Shown here: positions 52,406-61,851 of the stretch, piece after piece
Layout of the letters: the number at the start of each line of letters is the position of its first letter
How positions within the stretch are numbered: position 1 is the stretch's first letter
Assembly (NCBI RefSeq): GCF_019345465.1
Contig: NZ_JAHKRC010000002.1
Coordinates: forward strand, 124,001-188,000
Direction: 5' to 3'
From: Pseudomonas sp. NKUCC02_KPG
GTDB lineage: Bacteria > Pseudomonadota > Gammaproteobacteria > Pseudomonadales > Pseudomonadaceae
Length of the DNA stretch: 64,000 nucleotides
Made by a program: the position numbers and the translations under genes
Notes under the pieces: generated by a model
Database searches by the model: none
What the model was told of the DNA's origin: nothing
What the model saw: only the letters and a program-made list of their open reading frames with translations

Positions 52406-54061
52406 CTACGAACTTGCATCATCGACGATTATTTTTAGGCAGTCTTTCAGATCATTTTGGCTCATCCCAGGTCTTAAATTGACCGCGCCGAAACGAAACT
52501 TCTTTCGGTACTGTGGATGGAAAAGGCGACCTGGTACAGGTGTGGTACGAAAGTCTGTACTCAGATTCGGTATATGCGGTGTAAGAAGGTAAGCCGCTGT
52601 TACAATGTCTTCGATTTGACCGCATGAAGTTTCTTGAACCAATGCATCGCGGTAGGTGTGGATCGAATTTAGCGCCTCGTTCAACCCATTGTTTATACGG
52701 TACTTAGCATCCAGGACGATGACACGCTGTTCTTGGCTGTTTCCGAGCCCTGTGCCAGCGAGAACTATGTCGGGAACCATTGAACGGCTGAAGCTCCCTT
52801 TCCCATCGAAATCTACCCAGTATTCGGAATACTTCCGCTGAAAGCACAGTACCTTACCTAGCCCGATCGGTACGATTACAGCGCTTGCTGCGATTGTCAC
52901 GCCGCCCACAGAGTTGGTACTAAACAGGCTGCTCAAATCGACACCTGTGGGTCCATACAGCTCAACTGCTGAGCGCAGAAGGCGCAGGAAACACCATAGT
53001 TCGTAAAGCTCGAATGTCCTTGCCAATGGCATCTGCAAAAAGTCGCCGAAGAGCGCAGCAAGTCCCAAGTTCATATCCTGCCAAAGCCGATAAAAGCGTT
53101 GATAGACAGGGTCGTTACGAAACAGCGAAGACATGCGAAGTAGTGCTGGTCCTTCACTAACGTCAGCCATAAAGCCTGAATTTGATAAATCGTTGAGACG
53201 GCGAGCAATTTTCCGCGTACGGAGTGCCCAGCTGCCTGCGGTCGTACTTAAATCCGAGTTGTATGCTGTGTCTGTTTTTGCGAGAACTTCAGCAACACTT
53301 GCAAGCCAAGCTGACCATGACTTGAGGCACGCTTTGATCTGCCTGTGCTCCAGTATGTCCACACTGTTTCTGCTCCGCCGTACCGTTATTTGGGCTGGCA
53401 AGCGACCTTTCAGCACGGCAGGAAGACGTGATGGTCGAACCGTTTCGGTCCGGATTGCTCCGGACCGGAATGATTTAATGATCTCAGGCCCTGTGGCGCG
53501 CGCGGCACGGTGTGAAGGTAGTGTTACCTCCTCGGAACGTAGGAAGTGGCGGGGCGAGCGAGCGATTGCTGCAATTGCATCTGAAATTTCATCCACGCGT
53601 GAACGCAGGAACTCAAGTCGTGCAAGGGGTGGCGGTTTATTGCCGGGTTGGCGAGCTATGCTTTTACGGAATGCGCTGAGTGAGAATAGCGCGAAGGTGT
53701 CTTCCAACACTTCACGCACCATGGTGTCAAAATCATCCCTTGTGAGCTTACGCAGATCCGGGTCGGTTGTTATTTCAAAGCGACGTGTACCTGTGCCCGG
53801 AATGCGTAGGACAGCCTCAACAACTCCAGCATGAAAGCCCGGTTCCCAGCGCCAGCGCGCTACGTTCGGCTGGCGAGACCGCAGAGCTTCAATCGGTACA
53901 TCATCAATCAATAAATCCGTGTTAAGGGCGTCGTCGCCCTCTCGCAACTCGAAAATATAGAAGTTACCTTCGCACACGACTCCTGGAGGAATTGATTCTG
54001 CTATTGGCCAAACCTGCCAAGCTGGTCCGACACCTTGGGCCTGAATATAGAGTTTCGTCAC
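52406..54061 (-). CDS. McrC-like restriction nuclease subunit (DUF2357 + PD-(D/E)XK)
   Basis: A 551-residue protein. The N-terminal DUF2357-type part is followed by a C-terminal nuclease core with SMVPDIVLAGTG and RVIVLDAKYRI, i.e. the D...DxK motif near 435-455, as in McrC and related partners of McrB-like GTPases. It starts 2 bases after the McrB-like stop, so the two are coupled. Inferred role: cleaving unmodified foreign DNA under control of the AAA+ partner. Confidence 0.85.
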   Translation of the reverse strand: MTKLYIQAQGVGPAWQVWPIAESIPPGVVCEGNFYIFELREGDDALNTDLLIDDVPIEALRSRQPNVARWRWEPGFHAGVVEAVLRIPGTGTRRFEITTDPDLRKLTRDDFDTMVREVLEDTFALFSLSAFRKSIARQPGNKPPPLARLEFLRSRVDEISDAIAAIARSPRHFLRSEEVTLPSHRAARATGPEIIKSFRSGAIRTETVRPSRLPAVLKGRLPAQITVRRSRNSVDILEHRQIKACLKSWSAWLASVAEVLAKTDTAYNSDLSTTAGSWALRTRKIARRLNDLSNSGFMADVSEGPALLRMSSLFRNDPVYQRFYRLWQDMNLGLAALFGDFLQMPLARTFELYELWCFLRLLRSAVELYGPTGVDLSSLFSTNSVGGVTIAASAVIVPIGLGKVLCFQRKYSEYWVDFDGKGSFSRSMVPDIVLAGTGLGNSQEQRVIVLDAKYRINNGLNEALNSIHTYRDALVQETSCGQIEDIVTAAYLLTPHIPNLSTDFRTTPVPGRLFHPQYRKKFRFGAVNLRPGMSQNDLKDCLKIIVDDASS

Positions 54062-54063
54062 AG

Positions 54064-55734
54064 TCAGCGCATCGCCTGAAAGGAGCCGAAGTCGTCCAAG
54101 TCGGTCAACAGTTTCCGGATATAGGACTCTGCCTTAGGCATACCCTGACAGGCCCTCTCTAAGCTGGTAAGTAGTGAGCGCTGTCGTTCGGCACCGCGCA
54201 ACTTGACTAAGACTTTTTGCACCAAAAGCTGGTCGGTGACCTCAATGGAAGGAGTCTTGAGGTGCTCCGCATCGAAGGCGTGATAACGCACACACTCTTC
54301 AATCAATCGGTAACCAAACCCTAATCCGTGTGGCTGCATCAGTCGGTGAATTTCCGTAAGCTTTGGCTCGGCTGCTACGCGCGCATTTTTGAGATCAGGA
54401 TGTTGGGCTTCTAGAGATGTGAGAAATCCGGGTACATCAACTATCGACATATCTATGACCGATGCCCGGTCGAGTACCTTATCACTGACTGGATTGGTCG
54501 TTTCATCGACATTTATGGTGCCAATGATGAACAAGTTAGGCGGTAGTGGCAGTTCAGCACGAATACTTGCTCCTGTTGTGCCTTCCAGAGGTATGCCATT
54601 GGAGTGAAGTTGTAGCGCCCCCTTAGTTTCCATGCACGATAGAACATCGGAAAGGTAGTATTCGACCCGTGCTAGGTTCATTTCATCGAGCAAAACAAAG
54701 ACAGGTGACTCGCGATGTGCTGTGGCCACCAATACAGCTTCCAGGAAAGGCGGAACGACATATCGGTTGGTCAACACATCGTAATAGCCGGTAAGGCCAG
54801 TTGGATCGGTCCATTCGGGGCGCACTGGGCATTCAAAAATCAGAGGATCGGACTCTGTATCCTCTGTCAGTCCATGAATTGCACGGGCGTACTTCAACGC
54901 TAGCTGTGTTTTGCCAGTACCAGACAGGCCAGACAGGATGACAAAGTGCTTATGATTCAGAAAATTTAGCGCAGCATGGAAGCGGCGCACTTCTCCATTC
55001 GGGTAGTGACCGCCTTGTGATTTGACTGCAGCTTCAATCTCTTCGACCGGAATGCTTGACGGCATACGGTACATAGAAGACTTGAGAGTTGCAGCATCGT
55101 CCCAGACCGAGATTTCGTGAATCTTCTCTTGTCCAGCAAGGGCTCCAAGCCAGCCAATGAACTCGCGTGCTAATAAGCTCCGGCGTGCCGATGCTGTCGG
55201 TGGATAGAGTGCTACAGCTATTTCATCTGGCTCTACCCCAGGTCCGAATGGACTTAAATCAAATTTCAAGCTGTTCCAGAAGCCGGAGTTTCGCATCCAC
55301 AACCGACCGTCTCCAGCTAGGTAGACTGCTACTACGTGGTTGGAATGGTTGTACTTAAACGTTCTCTCTGGCTCATTGCTTTCCTCCTCGACCTCATCGT
55401 CTGATTTATTGTCGGAGGTTTTTTTTGCAATCGCGCCCAGGCGCATCATATCAGCGAGGCGTTTTTGGAAGTTTGCTTTATCTTTCCGGATGAGAACGGA
55501 AAAATATACCTCGTCTTCTGGAGGGAACTTCATCACGCAAGCAAAAATGAAAGCATCGGCATCTGTGTCTTCACGCACAGCTTTGAGATTGGGTACACCG
55601 AGTTGTACTCCGCCCTCAACGATTTTTGCGCTGTTTGAAACGCCGAAAAGCTTGTTAGTACGAGTAGTTTTCGTACCCCCAAAATACTTATGCGATGCTT
55701 CAAGAAACTTCCGCTGCCGCTCTTCTAGTGTCAT
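54064..55734 (-). CDS. McrB-like AAA+ GTPase restriction subunit
   Basis: A 556-residue motor. The N-terminal part of about 260 residues is a specificity domain with no clear match. The AAA+ core has Walker A ILSGLSGTGKTQLALKYA near 270, Walker B VFVLLDEMNLARVEYYL near 350 and TINVDETTNPVSDKVLDRAS, which contains the McrB-type sensor. It should drive translocation and activate the nuclease next to it. It overlaps the methyltransferase end by 35 bases. Confidence 0.9.
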   Translation of the reverse strand: MTLEERQRKFLEASHKYFGGTKTTRTNKLFGVSNSAKIVEGGVQLGVPNLKAVREDTDADAFIFACVMKFPPEDEVYFSVLIRKDKANFQKRLADMMRLGAIAKKTSDNKSDDEVEEESNEPERTFKYNHSNHVVAVYLAGDGRLWMRNSGFWNSLKFDLSPFGPGVEPDEIAVALYPPTASARRSLLAREFIGWLGALAGQEKIHEISVWDDAATLKSSMYRMPSSIPVEEIEAAVKSQGGHYPNGEVRRFHAALNFLNHKHFVILSGLSGTGKTQLALKYARAIHGLTEDTESDPLIFECPVRPEWTDPTGLTGYYDVLTNRYVVPPFLEAVLVATAHRESPVFVLLDEMNLARVEYYLSDVLSCMETKGALQLHSNGIPLEGTTGASIRAELPLPPNLFIIGTINVDETTNPVSDKVLDRASVIDMSIVDVPGFLTSLEAQHPDLKNARVAAEPKLTEIHRLMQPHGLGFGYRLIEECVRYHAFDAEHLKTPSIEVTDQLLVQKVLVKLRGAERQRSLLTSLERACQGMPKAESYIRKLLTDLDDFGSFQAMR

Positions 55735-57199
55735 CCTCTGTCTCCCTTTCTTTTTGCGTGAGGGCAGTCATCATTTTCGTGGCTATTGCTTTCGCAAGCA
55801 GCGGTGGAACTGCATTACCAATCTGCTTGAATGCAGGGTTCATAGTGCCACTGAATAAGAATCCATCAGGGAAGGATTGCAGTCGCGCAGCTTCGCGCAC
55901 AGAAATCGTCCGCGATTGATTGCTGTCATAGTGGATATGGCTATAGCCGTCTTTGCCAAGGTGTGCCATCAGCGTACGCGCTGGTTGGTTACGCCACATT
56001 TTGCGCCACTTATTCGGAAACTTACTGGCATCGTACGGTGGCACAATCGAATCCCAAAGAGCTTTGTATTGAGCCGACCCTTCAGTGATTTTTTCGCCTT
56101 TAGCTCGTGCTACTACGAGACGTTCCTCGAACATCGTGACTGCATGCGCATGTGCCTCTGGGTACTGATCTCCTGGGTTCATACGAGCAAATAGTTCGTA
56201 GTCTCGTGGCAGAAAACGTATGACGTGATCCTTTGGGCCTTCTTTGGCAGATTCGTGACCGGGCCATGTACGCATAAGTTTTGCGTAAGCAGAAGGCATC
56301 TTGCGGTTGTAGCCAACTGGTGTATCGAAGCGACGGGCACCTCGAGAAATTTCTCCTTTGGCCAGGAGTTCTCGGGCGTGGATCGCAGGTAGATCACTCA
56401 GTGCATCCTCGGCAGTTACCGCTGGAGGCAGGTCCGGGGTTGCGGCGGGCGGCTCGATATATGAGTGTGCTTCGTCAAGGAGTCCTCGAAGCGACTTCAG
56501 TGCCACTGAACGTGAGCCCTCATAGCCTGGCGGTAGCACCAGCCAGTGGCTTGGAGAAGGAAACGATACCTGTTGTTCGAGCTCATGGCGATAACCTATC
56601 AGGAACATCCGCTCACGCATCTGGGGGACGCCATAAAAGGCCGCATTCAGAAGCGTATAGCCGCATGTATAGCCTTTCGCTTCAAGCACTTCACAAGTTT
56701 CTTCTGCGATGTTTTGCCCACCATGGTTCAAAATATCGGGTACGTTTTCCATCAGAACGGCAAGAGGTTGAAACGCATCAACAAACTCTAGGTACTTTTT
56801 ATATAGTTGTGCCCTGGGGTCGTGGATAAACGCTTCCGGATGGGCCTCTATTTCTCGCAGTTTAGAGCGGCCTACCCGTGCAAATGCTTGGCAGGGAGGA
56901 CCGCCAACAACCACGTCGAAGGCATCAGCCACCTCGCCAATACCTAGGCGAGCGCAAAGTTCTGCAGGGGAAGTTTGGGTAATGTCGATAGGCTGGCTAT
57001 GAGCTTCGGCGCCATCATGGAAATTCAGACCATGAGATTTTGCTGCGTTGGGTTCAAATTCGACAGCTGCACGCATGTCGAAGCCTGCAGCCTCGAATCC
57101 GAGGGAAATTCCTCCGCAGCCAGAGAAAAGGTCCAAAACACGAGGTTTTGCTCCGGTTTTCAGGCGCGCTAGCTTGCGGAGAAAGACGGCTTCAGTCAT
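55700..57199 (-). CDS. DNA (cytosine-5) methyltransferase
   Basis: A 499-residue C5-methyltransferase with motif I DLFSGCGGISLGF (23-35), motif IV GGPPCQAF with catalytic Cys103, motif VI MENVPD near 150 and motif X FKQIGNAVPPLLAKAI. The variable target-recognition region lies between about 290 and 430; the target sequence cannot be read. It overlaps the RHH regulator by 8 bases and the McrB-like gene by 35. It should protect host DNA from the linked nuclease. Confidence 0.94.
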   Translation of the reverse strand: MTEAVFLRKLARLKTGAKPRVLDLFSGCGGISLGFEAAGFDMRAAVEFEPNAAKSHGLNFHDGAEAHSQPIDITQTSPAELCARLGIGEVADAFDVVVGGPPCQAFARVGRSKLREIEAHPEAFIHDPRAQLYKKYLEFVDAFQPLAVLMENVPDILNHGGQNIAEETCEVLEAKGYTCGYTLLNAAFYGVPQMRERMFLIGYRHELEQQVSFPSPSHWLVLPPGYEGSRSVALKSLRGLLDEAHSYIEPPAATPDLPPAVTAEDALSDLPAIHARELLAKGEISRGARRFDTPVGYNRKMPSAYAKLMRTWPGHESAKEGPKDHVIRFLPRDYELFARMNPGDQYPEAHAHAVTMFEERLVVARAKGEKITEGSAQYKALWDSIVPPYDASKFPNKWRKMWRNQPARTLMAHLGKDGYSHIHYDSNQSRTISVREAARLQSFPDGFLFSGTMNPAFKQIGNAVPPLLAKAIATKMMTALTQKERETEDDTRRAAAEVS

Positions 57200-57413
57200 T
57201 TGAGTCAGATCCTGGTCGTGTGGACAGCCGCAGAGGCAGTTCCAGCTGACCTTTGTATTCAGTTAGAAAGCGTTGGATGGCCATGCGAATGACCCATGCG
57301 GACGAGACGTTATTGGCGTCTGCCAGCGCTTGGACCTGAAGGTGAGCGTCTTCAGGCAACATGACGGAAGTCCTTACGGTCTTACGGTCTGTGTTTGCGG
57401 GGCTGCGGGTCAT
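57192..57413 (-). CDS. Ribbon-helix-helix (CopG-like) regulator
   Basis: A 73-residue protein with the RHH pattern: RKTVRTSVMLPEDAHLQVQA for the strand and first helix, NNVSSAWVIRMAIQRFL for the second. As the first gene of the methyltransferase-McrBC-vsr operon it probably times restriction after methylation, as controller proteins do in R-M systems. GTG or other starts nearby are possible. Confidence 0.8.
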   Translation of the reverse strand: MTRSPANTDRKTVRTSVMLPEDAHLQVQALADANNVSSAWVIRMAIQRFLTEYKGQLELPLRLSTRPGSDSND

Positions 57414-57892
57414 ATACGGTTTTCATCGTTTGATTGTGTGGTGCAATTTTGCACCAGTATGCGTATTTCTGCATCATTAGATCAGCATTCTGGTTTGGCC
57501 ATGAGCTGACAGATGGTCTGAGTATGAATACCTATGATTTAGCTGTGTTTTTATACAGTGCAAGGGTAGCACTTTTATTTCTGTGTAGTGGAAGCATTTC
57601 GAAATATTTGGGCAGGGATACCCAAGAGAAAACACGTAAAAGCACAGCGGAAAAATTGAGCTGCCGCCATCCTACTCAATGCCATTCAACTGGTCTTCAC
57701 CCACGGGGCTTCGTTCGGTGTTCCTCTGTAGTAAAGTCCTGGGAGTAAATGGGTAACCTCTGAGTGCTGGCTGATAGAGCGTGTATAGACAGTCAGCCTG
57801 GGGCCTTGCTTCTGAAACTGCACACCAGTGCGAGCATTGTGCCATCACACTGTAGTAAGCTAGGGATAACCGGAACAAAAAATGGACGGCAA
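57414..57892. other. Divergent intergenic region between the R-M operon and the DGQHR-HEPN operon
   Basis: No gene is supported in these 479 bases; short open frames on both strands have no ribosome site or family pattern. The two flanking operons point away from each other, so promoters for both must lie here, but I could not single out clear -35/-10 pairs. Confidence 0.5.
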
Positions 57893-58912
57893 ATGAAAAT
57901 ACTCGATATTCAATTCGATGGTGTAATTAGCGGTAAAGTAGCCTTCGGAAAATCAACTTATACAGAAGCTATAAAGCACCTAATTCCTTTGATTGATAAA
58001 ACAGAATTTCAAAGAAAACTTCAGGATAAGAAATTTTATAGTAAGCTTGAGCGAGATATAACAGATGGGTGCGTGATGCCGCCGATAACTGTTGCATTCG
58101 TGACGGATGAGGATTTAAGGACTGTTCAAGATATTGAATCGTATGTTAATAAAAATATAAATCACTCTTTCGTTTTGGATGGTATTCAACGGCTCAATAC
58201 TTTACATCGCGCCTCGGAGGTTACAGATTTTGATGATGATTTTAATCTTTATATAAATTTCATTCTTTGCGACTCTATTGAAAAGCTTTTGTATAGGATG
58301 ATAACGTTAAATAATGGACAAAGGCCTATGACGCCTCGGCATCAAGTCGAGATAATGATAGCGAATGCCTTTGATTTTAAAAAGCTTGGTATTAGTGTTG
58401 TGGCTGAAAAAGATTCATCAACCATCGCAGCTCGAAAATCCTTTAGGAAGTCCGATATTATACAGGCGTATTTAGCCTTTATGGCGGATAGTCCTATTGT
58501 TGATAATAAAAAAATAATTGAAGAGAAAATGGATGATCTCCTCGTTGGGAAAATTATGGCAGTGGAGCCAACAAAATATAAATCTAGTTTTAAAGAGTTT
58601 ATTAAAATATTGGCCATTTATCAGAGGAATCCAGAGTCTCTTAAGTGGCTTAAGGTTACTAATAACCTTGTTGGTTTTGCTGCTGGGGCGAAACACTCTA
58701 TAGAAGAGCTAAAACTTATAGATGAAGATGAGTTTGCAAGCTGCACTGATAGATTTGATCAGGCCTTCTCAGATTTCAATCCTTCTCGGATTAAAGTTGG
58801 TAAGTTCAGAAGAGAGCTTTCTTGCGAGTATTTCAAGAGTTTTGCAGAGTACAGACATCTGGATGCCGATGAGCTTTTGGAACACTTTAGCGAGCTGACT
58901 CTACATGACTGA
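57893..58912 (+). CDS. DGQHR/DndB-like protein
   Basis: A 339-residue protein. SFVLDGIQRLNTLHRA at 92-107 has the DGxxR core of the DGQHR/DndB group, and TLNNGQRPMTPRHQVEIM at 138-155 is the second typical block. DndB-type proteins are found with phosphorothioation genes and as stand-alone defence or regulatory genes; no dnd genes are here. ATG 57893 follows GGACGG. It is AT-rich and overlaps the next gene by 8 bases, so the two are an operon. Confidence 0.7.
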   Translation: MKILDIQFDGVISGKVAFGKSTYTEAIKHLIPLIDKTEFQRKLQDKKFYSKLERDITDGCVMPPITVAFVTDEDLRTVQDIESYVNKNINHSFVLDGIQRLNTLHRASEVTDFDDDFNLYINFILCDSIEKLLYRMITLNNGQRPMTPRHQVEIMIANAFDFKKLGISVVAEKDSSTIAARKSFRKSDIIQAYLAFMADSPIVDNKKIIEEKMDDLLVGKIMAVEPTKYKSSFKEFIKILAIYQRNPESLKWLKVTNNLVGFAAGAKHSIEELKLIDEDEFASCTDRFDQAFSDFNPSRIKVGKFRRELSCEYFKSFAEYRHLDADELLEHFSELTLHD

Positions 58913-59804
58913 TAGATATGTTTATATTGACCCTATATTTTCAAAAGGTGCTGGTGCTTTAGTAGGTTTGTCACTTCATGAAAATAACAGTTCCGCATTA
59001 AGGATTTTCCGACTGTTGACGGGCACATGTACTATACATGATGTTTTTTTCAATAAAAAATTCAAGTCAGCCATTAATTATTTAAATTTCCCATATACGC
59101 AAAACTCTCGATCAAATAAGAAAACGCTTCTGGAGATGTTTCCGGAGGATGTAACGCTTGAGGATATTTCAGAGTATTTTTGCAAATTGAAAAATAATGA
59201 GGAGTTTTACGCATCAATTGAGTTTGAGTTGATTAATTGTGTGGTTGCGCGAAAAAGCGAGCGATATCTAGAATCATTTATTTTTCTTTATAGAATACTG
59301 GAAGGTATAAGCTATAGCATTCCTTTGATTTATGTTTCAAAGTCAAGAAGCTTTAATGCTTCATTTCGCAGTCTTCAGCAATATATGCCTACAAAAAACA
59401 ATGAGGGTGAGCTGCTTTTTTTTAAAAATTTCATAAAGACGCATTGGTCCAAGGAAAATTTTTACAAATTAACTTTGGACATAGACATAGGCAGTATAGA
59501 AGTCGAGGAGATGCGGAGTATTTATTTTAAAATTTATAAGGAAAAAGCTAAAAATTGTATCGAAGGAGAAACTGAGGATGAAGAGCTGAAAATAACTTTT
59601 TTGGGGTTTATGCAGTTTATGATAGAGTTACGGAATCGATATTTTCACTTTCTTCAAGGTGGTTGGCAAAAAAACATCAGTACGAGTCAGATAATATTTC
59701 CAGATCTTTTTTTTAAACCTATTGTTGATTTGGGAATAAATTGGATATCGATAGCATTGTTCGAAGTCATTAAGTTTGATATGGAGAATCACGGCAAAAC
59801 TTAA
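58905..59804 (+). CDS. HEPN-like protein, partner of the DGQHR/DndB-like gene
   Basis: A 299-residue, helix-rich, AT-rich gene product. A helix ERYLESFIFLYRILEGISYS and, later, ELRNRYFHFLQGG with Arg243-x4-His248 give the RNxxxH signature of HEPN ribonucleases. No signal peptide or clear membrane segment. Translation is coupled to the preceding gene. Inferred role: RNA-cutting toxin or effector controlled by the DGQHR partner. The HEPN call rests on one motif and overall helical character. Confidence 0.6.
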   Translation: MTDRYVYIDPIFSKGAGALVGLSLHENNSSALRIFRLLTGTCTIHDVFFNKKFKSAINYLNFPYTQNSRSNKKTLLEMFPEDVTLEDISEYFCKLKNNEEFYASIEFELINCVVARKSERYLESFIFLYRILEGISYSIPLIYVSKSRSFNASFRSLQQYMPTKNNEGELLFFKNFIKTHWSKENFYKLTLDIDIGSIEVEEMRSIYFKIYKEKAKNCIEGETEDEELKITFLGFMQFMIELRNRYFHFLQGGWQKNISTSQIIFPDLFFKPIVDLGINWISIALFEVIKFDMENHGKT

Positions 59805-60629
59805 TGGTGCGGTAGGTGTGCTCATGCCTTGGTGCTATTGGCAAGGGATGTCGTGGATAGCCCGCCCTTGTGTACATGGCTAGAGCACTGCATCACTCTG
59901 AAGTCGCTAGACTTCAATGGTCGTGCTATTGATTTTAGGGGCTCTGAGCATTGTAATTAGTTTCGTTACTTCGTGGTAAAACATTGGCCGAGTGTTTAAG
60001 TAGTTTTGGGCTTTAATGTTTTCGAATGTCTATATACTGTAGTTGTGAGGCTTTGTTTTTTTTCTCTTTTGATGAGCTCCGTTTTTTTAAGTTTATTGCC
60101 GTGTGATCAATAAACGTATTTTAATATCGGTCGCGCATCCTTTACCTCATTCTGAAATTCAAAGATACAGCTAAGTGTTACGAGCCCCGTAGGCCGTTTC
60201 AATTGTTCCTGTATCGAAACTTAATCGCTAAAAAATCATTAACTTATTAGCTTTTAATACTTGCTTTTAAGTCGTAGGTTGTGGCGTACCTACCGCCATC
60301 CCAAGTCCGCTATCGGTCGATTTTGTTGAGGAATTAGCTCCCGTGGGTGATGACCTCTCGCAAAATATATTCATTGGTCGGAGGGGGAGACATTGCATTA
60401 TGGACCAGTTGTTGAGTGGGTAGGGTCGGCTGTCTTATGTGTTTAGTCTTGAAAGTTATATCTCAAATAGTTGAATTGGAGTGAAACTAAAGTGGATGTT
60501 AGCGGGAAGTTGTTAACTCTAATCTTGTTGCGATATCGTGAGTCATCTAAGAATTATAGCACAAAAGCAACCAGTTAGTTTGGCTGGTGCGGCATTGTTC
60601 TCTTCACTGTATCACTCATGACTTATTTA
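59805..60629. other. AT-rich region without recognised genes
   Basis: About 825 bases with no open frame, RNA gene or repeat that I would support on either strand. It may be a remnant of earlier insertions near the prophage end. Confidence 0.5.
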
Positions 60630-60633
60630 AAAT

Positions 60634-60669
60634 CACCTGCGCAGTAGATCTTTATTTTCCGCGCAAGTG
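60634..60669 (-). terminator. Hairpin, probable terminator of the 43-residue gene
   Basis: CACTTGCGC pairs with GCGCAGGTG (minus strand, one G-T pair) around an 18-base loop, followed by ATTTT; TTTT also follows on the plus strand. It lies 33 bases after the stop of the small gene. Confidence 0.5.
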
Positions 60670-60701
60670 GTTTTATTCAAAGAAGCAGATAAGAACGCTA
60701 G

Positions 60702-60833
60702 CTACTTCTTAGGCTTCCCAGCATCGCTACGCTTGTCGCGTATTTGACCATCTTGATTTCGGGACCGGGGCTGCTCACCACCACCAGGTTTAGGAACATT
60801 CACATCTTTGTTTATTGGTCTTCTATCGGTCAT
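60702..60833 (-). CDS. Small basic hydrophilic protein (43 aa)
   Basis: ATG 60833 follows GAGG at 7 bases. The product (TDRRPINKDVNVPKPGGGEQ, then PRSRNQDGQIRDKRSDAGKP ending KK) is very polar, Pro/Gly/Lys/Arg-rich and probably disordered. A terminator-like hairpin follows. It is isolated in a gene-poor stretch. No family known to me; the ribosome site and hairpin argue that it is expressed. Confidence 0.55.
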   Translation of the reverse strand: MTDRRPINKDVNVPKPGGGEQPRSRNQDGQIRDKRSDAGKPKK

Positions 60834-61032
60834 TGTCGTGCCTCGAAAGGTTTGTGAGCAATCAATTAACCTGTAGCCTACTGCAGTGGCCTTGTGACAC
60901 TACCTGAGGTGCTGGCAGTTAGCTACATGATTTTGGGTTTTGGGTCTACGGTAGCCGTTTACAGGGTTTCACCTTGAAGCTTGGTGCCATTGTTCTATAC
61001 AGTAAACCGTAGATTCTCCGAGGGTAACTCCC

Positions 61033-61210
61033 ATGCTCAACAGCCAATTCACAGATCGTAGCGCAAACGTGGCCAACGTCGTCCACGAATAACCTTGAAA
61101 GCGCCCGTACCAGTGTTTTCGTGGCGAGCAAAATGGCCGAGTACCGCGACGGCAAGATATCCTCTGCAGAACTGCTTGCTGCGACCAAAGCTCGTTACGG
61201 CTCCAAATGA
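61033..61210 (+). pseudogene. Remnant of an antitoxin gene for the Fic toxin
   Basis: ATG 61033 with a GAGGG site opens a frame that stops after 19 codons (TAA 61090-61092). The next frame continues as NNLESARTSVFVASKMAEYR, DGKISSAELLAATKARYGSK and ends at 61210, one base into the Fic ATG. The order and C-terminal pattern fit the small antitoxin encoded before Fic toxins. A frameshift has broken it. Confidence 0.6.
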
Positions 61211-61851
61211 CCAGCGATATCACTCACGATGAGGGTGATGATCACTACTAGGTCGCGGGCTACTCCGTTGAAGACGACCCTTACGCCTATCCCAATGGCG
61301 TTCTGATCAACCTCCTGTACATTCAGACACTGTAACCTTGGGTGAAGCCGAGACCGACTTTGCGTCAGTTCGTATTATTCAGCTCCAGGAAGAGCCCATC
61401 GAAGGCGATTTCTCGCTTAAGTACCTTCAGGCTATCCATCGGTTCATGTTCCAAGATATTTACCCTTGGGCGGGTGAGCGCCGCAAAGTCGATATTGCCA
61501 AGAACGACACCATATTTCTCGCACAGCAAGAGATTGAACCCGCATATCCACGATATGTGGCTTCGCCTCAAGGAAACTGCTTTTCTGTCTGACTTGAACG
61601 GTGATTTGAAAGGTTTTGCTGCCGAAGCAGGCATCGCACTTGGTCAGATCAACCATATTCATCCATTTCGCGAAGGGAACGGTCGAGCGCAACGCGAGTA
61701 CCTGGATGCGTTAGCACGACGTGCTGGTTTTATGCTGGAGTGTGGTGGCGTTTCCAAGTTGGCCATGAAGAACGCTTGTGTGGATGCGGTGAAGGGCCCG
61801 GAGTGCAAGGCTCTGGCGAAGTTTATCCGTTTGAGTGCAAAAAAACTCTGA
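61207..61851 (+). pseudogene. Fic-domain toxin (AMPylase) pseudogene
   Basis: Three pieces of one Fic protein lie in two frames. The start is MTSDITHDEGDDHY, then an in-frame TAG at 61249-61251, then VEDDPYAYPNGVLINLL. A second frame (61338 to about 61555) gives EGDFSLKYLQAIHRFMFQDI and YPWAGERRKVDIAKN. The first frame resumes with the Fic motif HPFREGNGRAQR at 61660 and ends at 61851. The active-site motif is intact but the gene cannot make a full protein without corrections. Confidence 0.85.
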
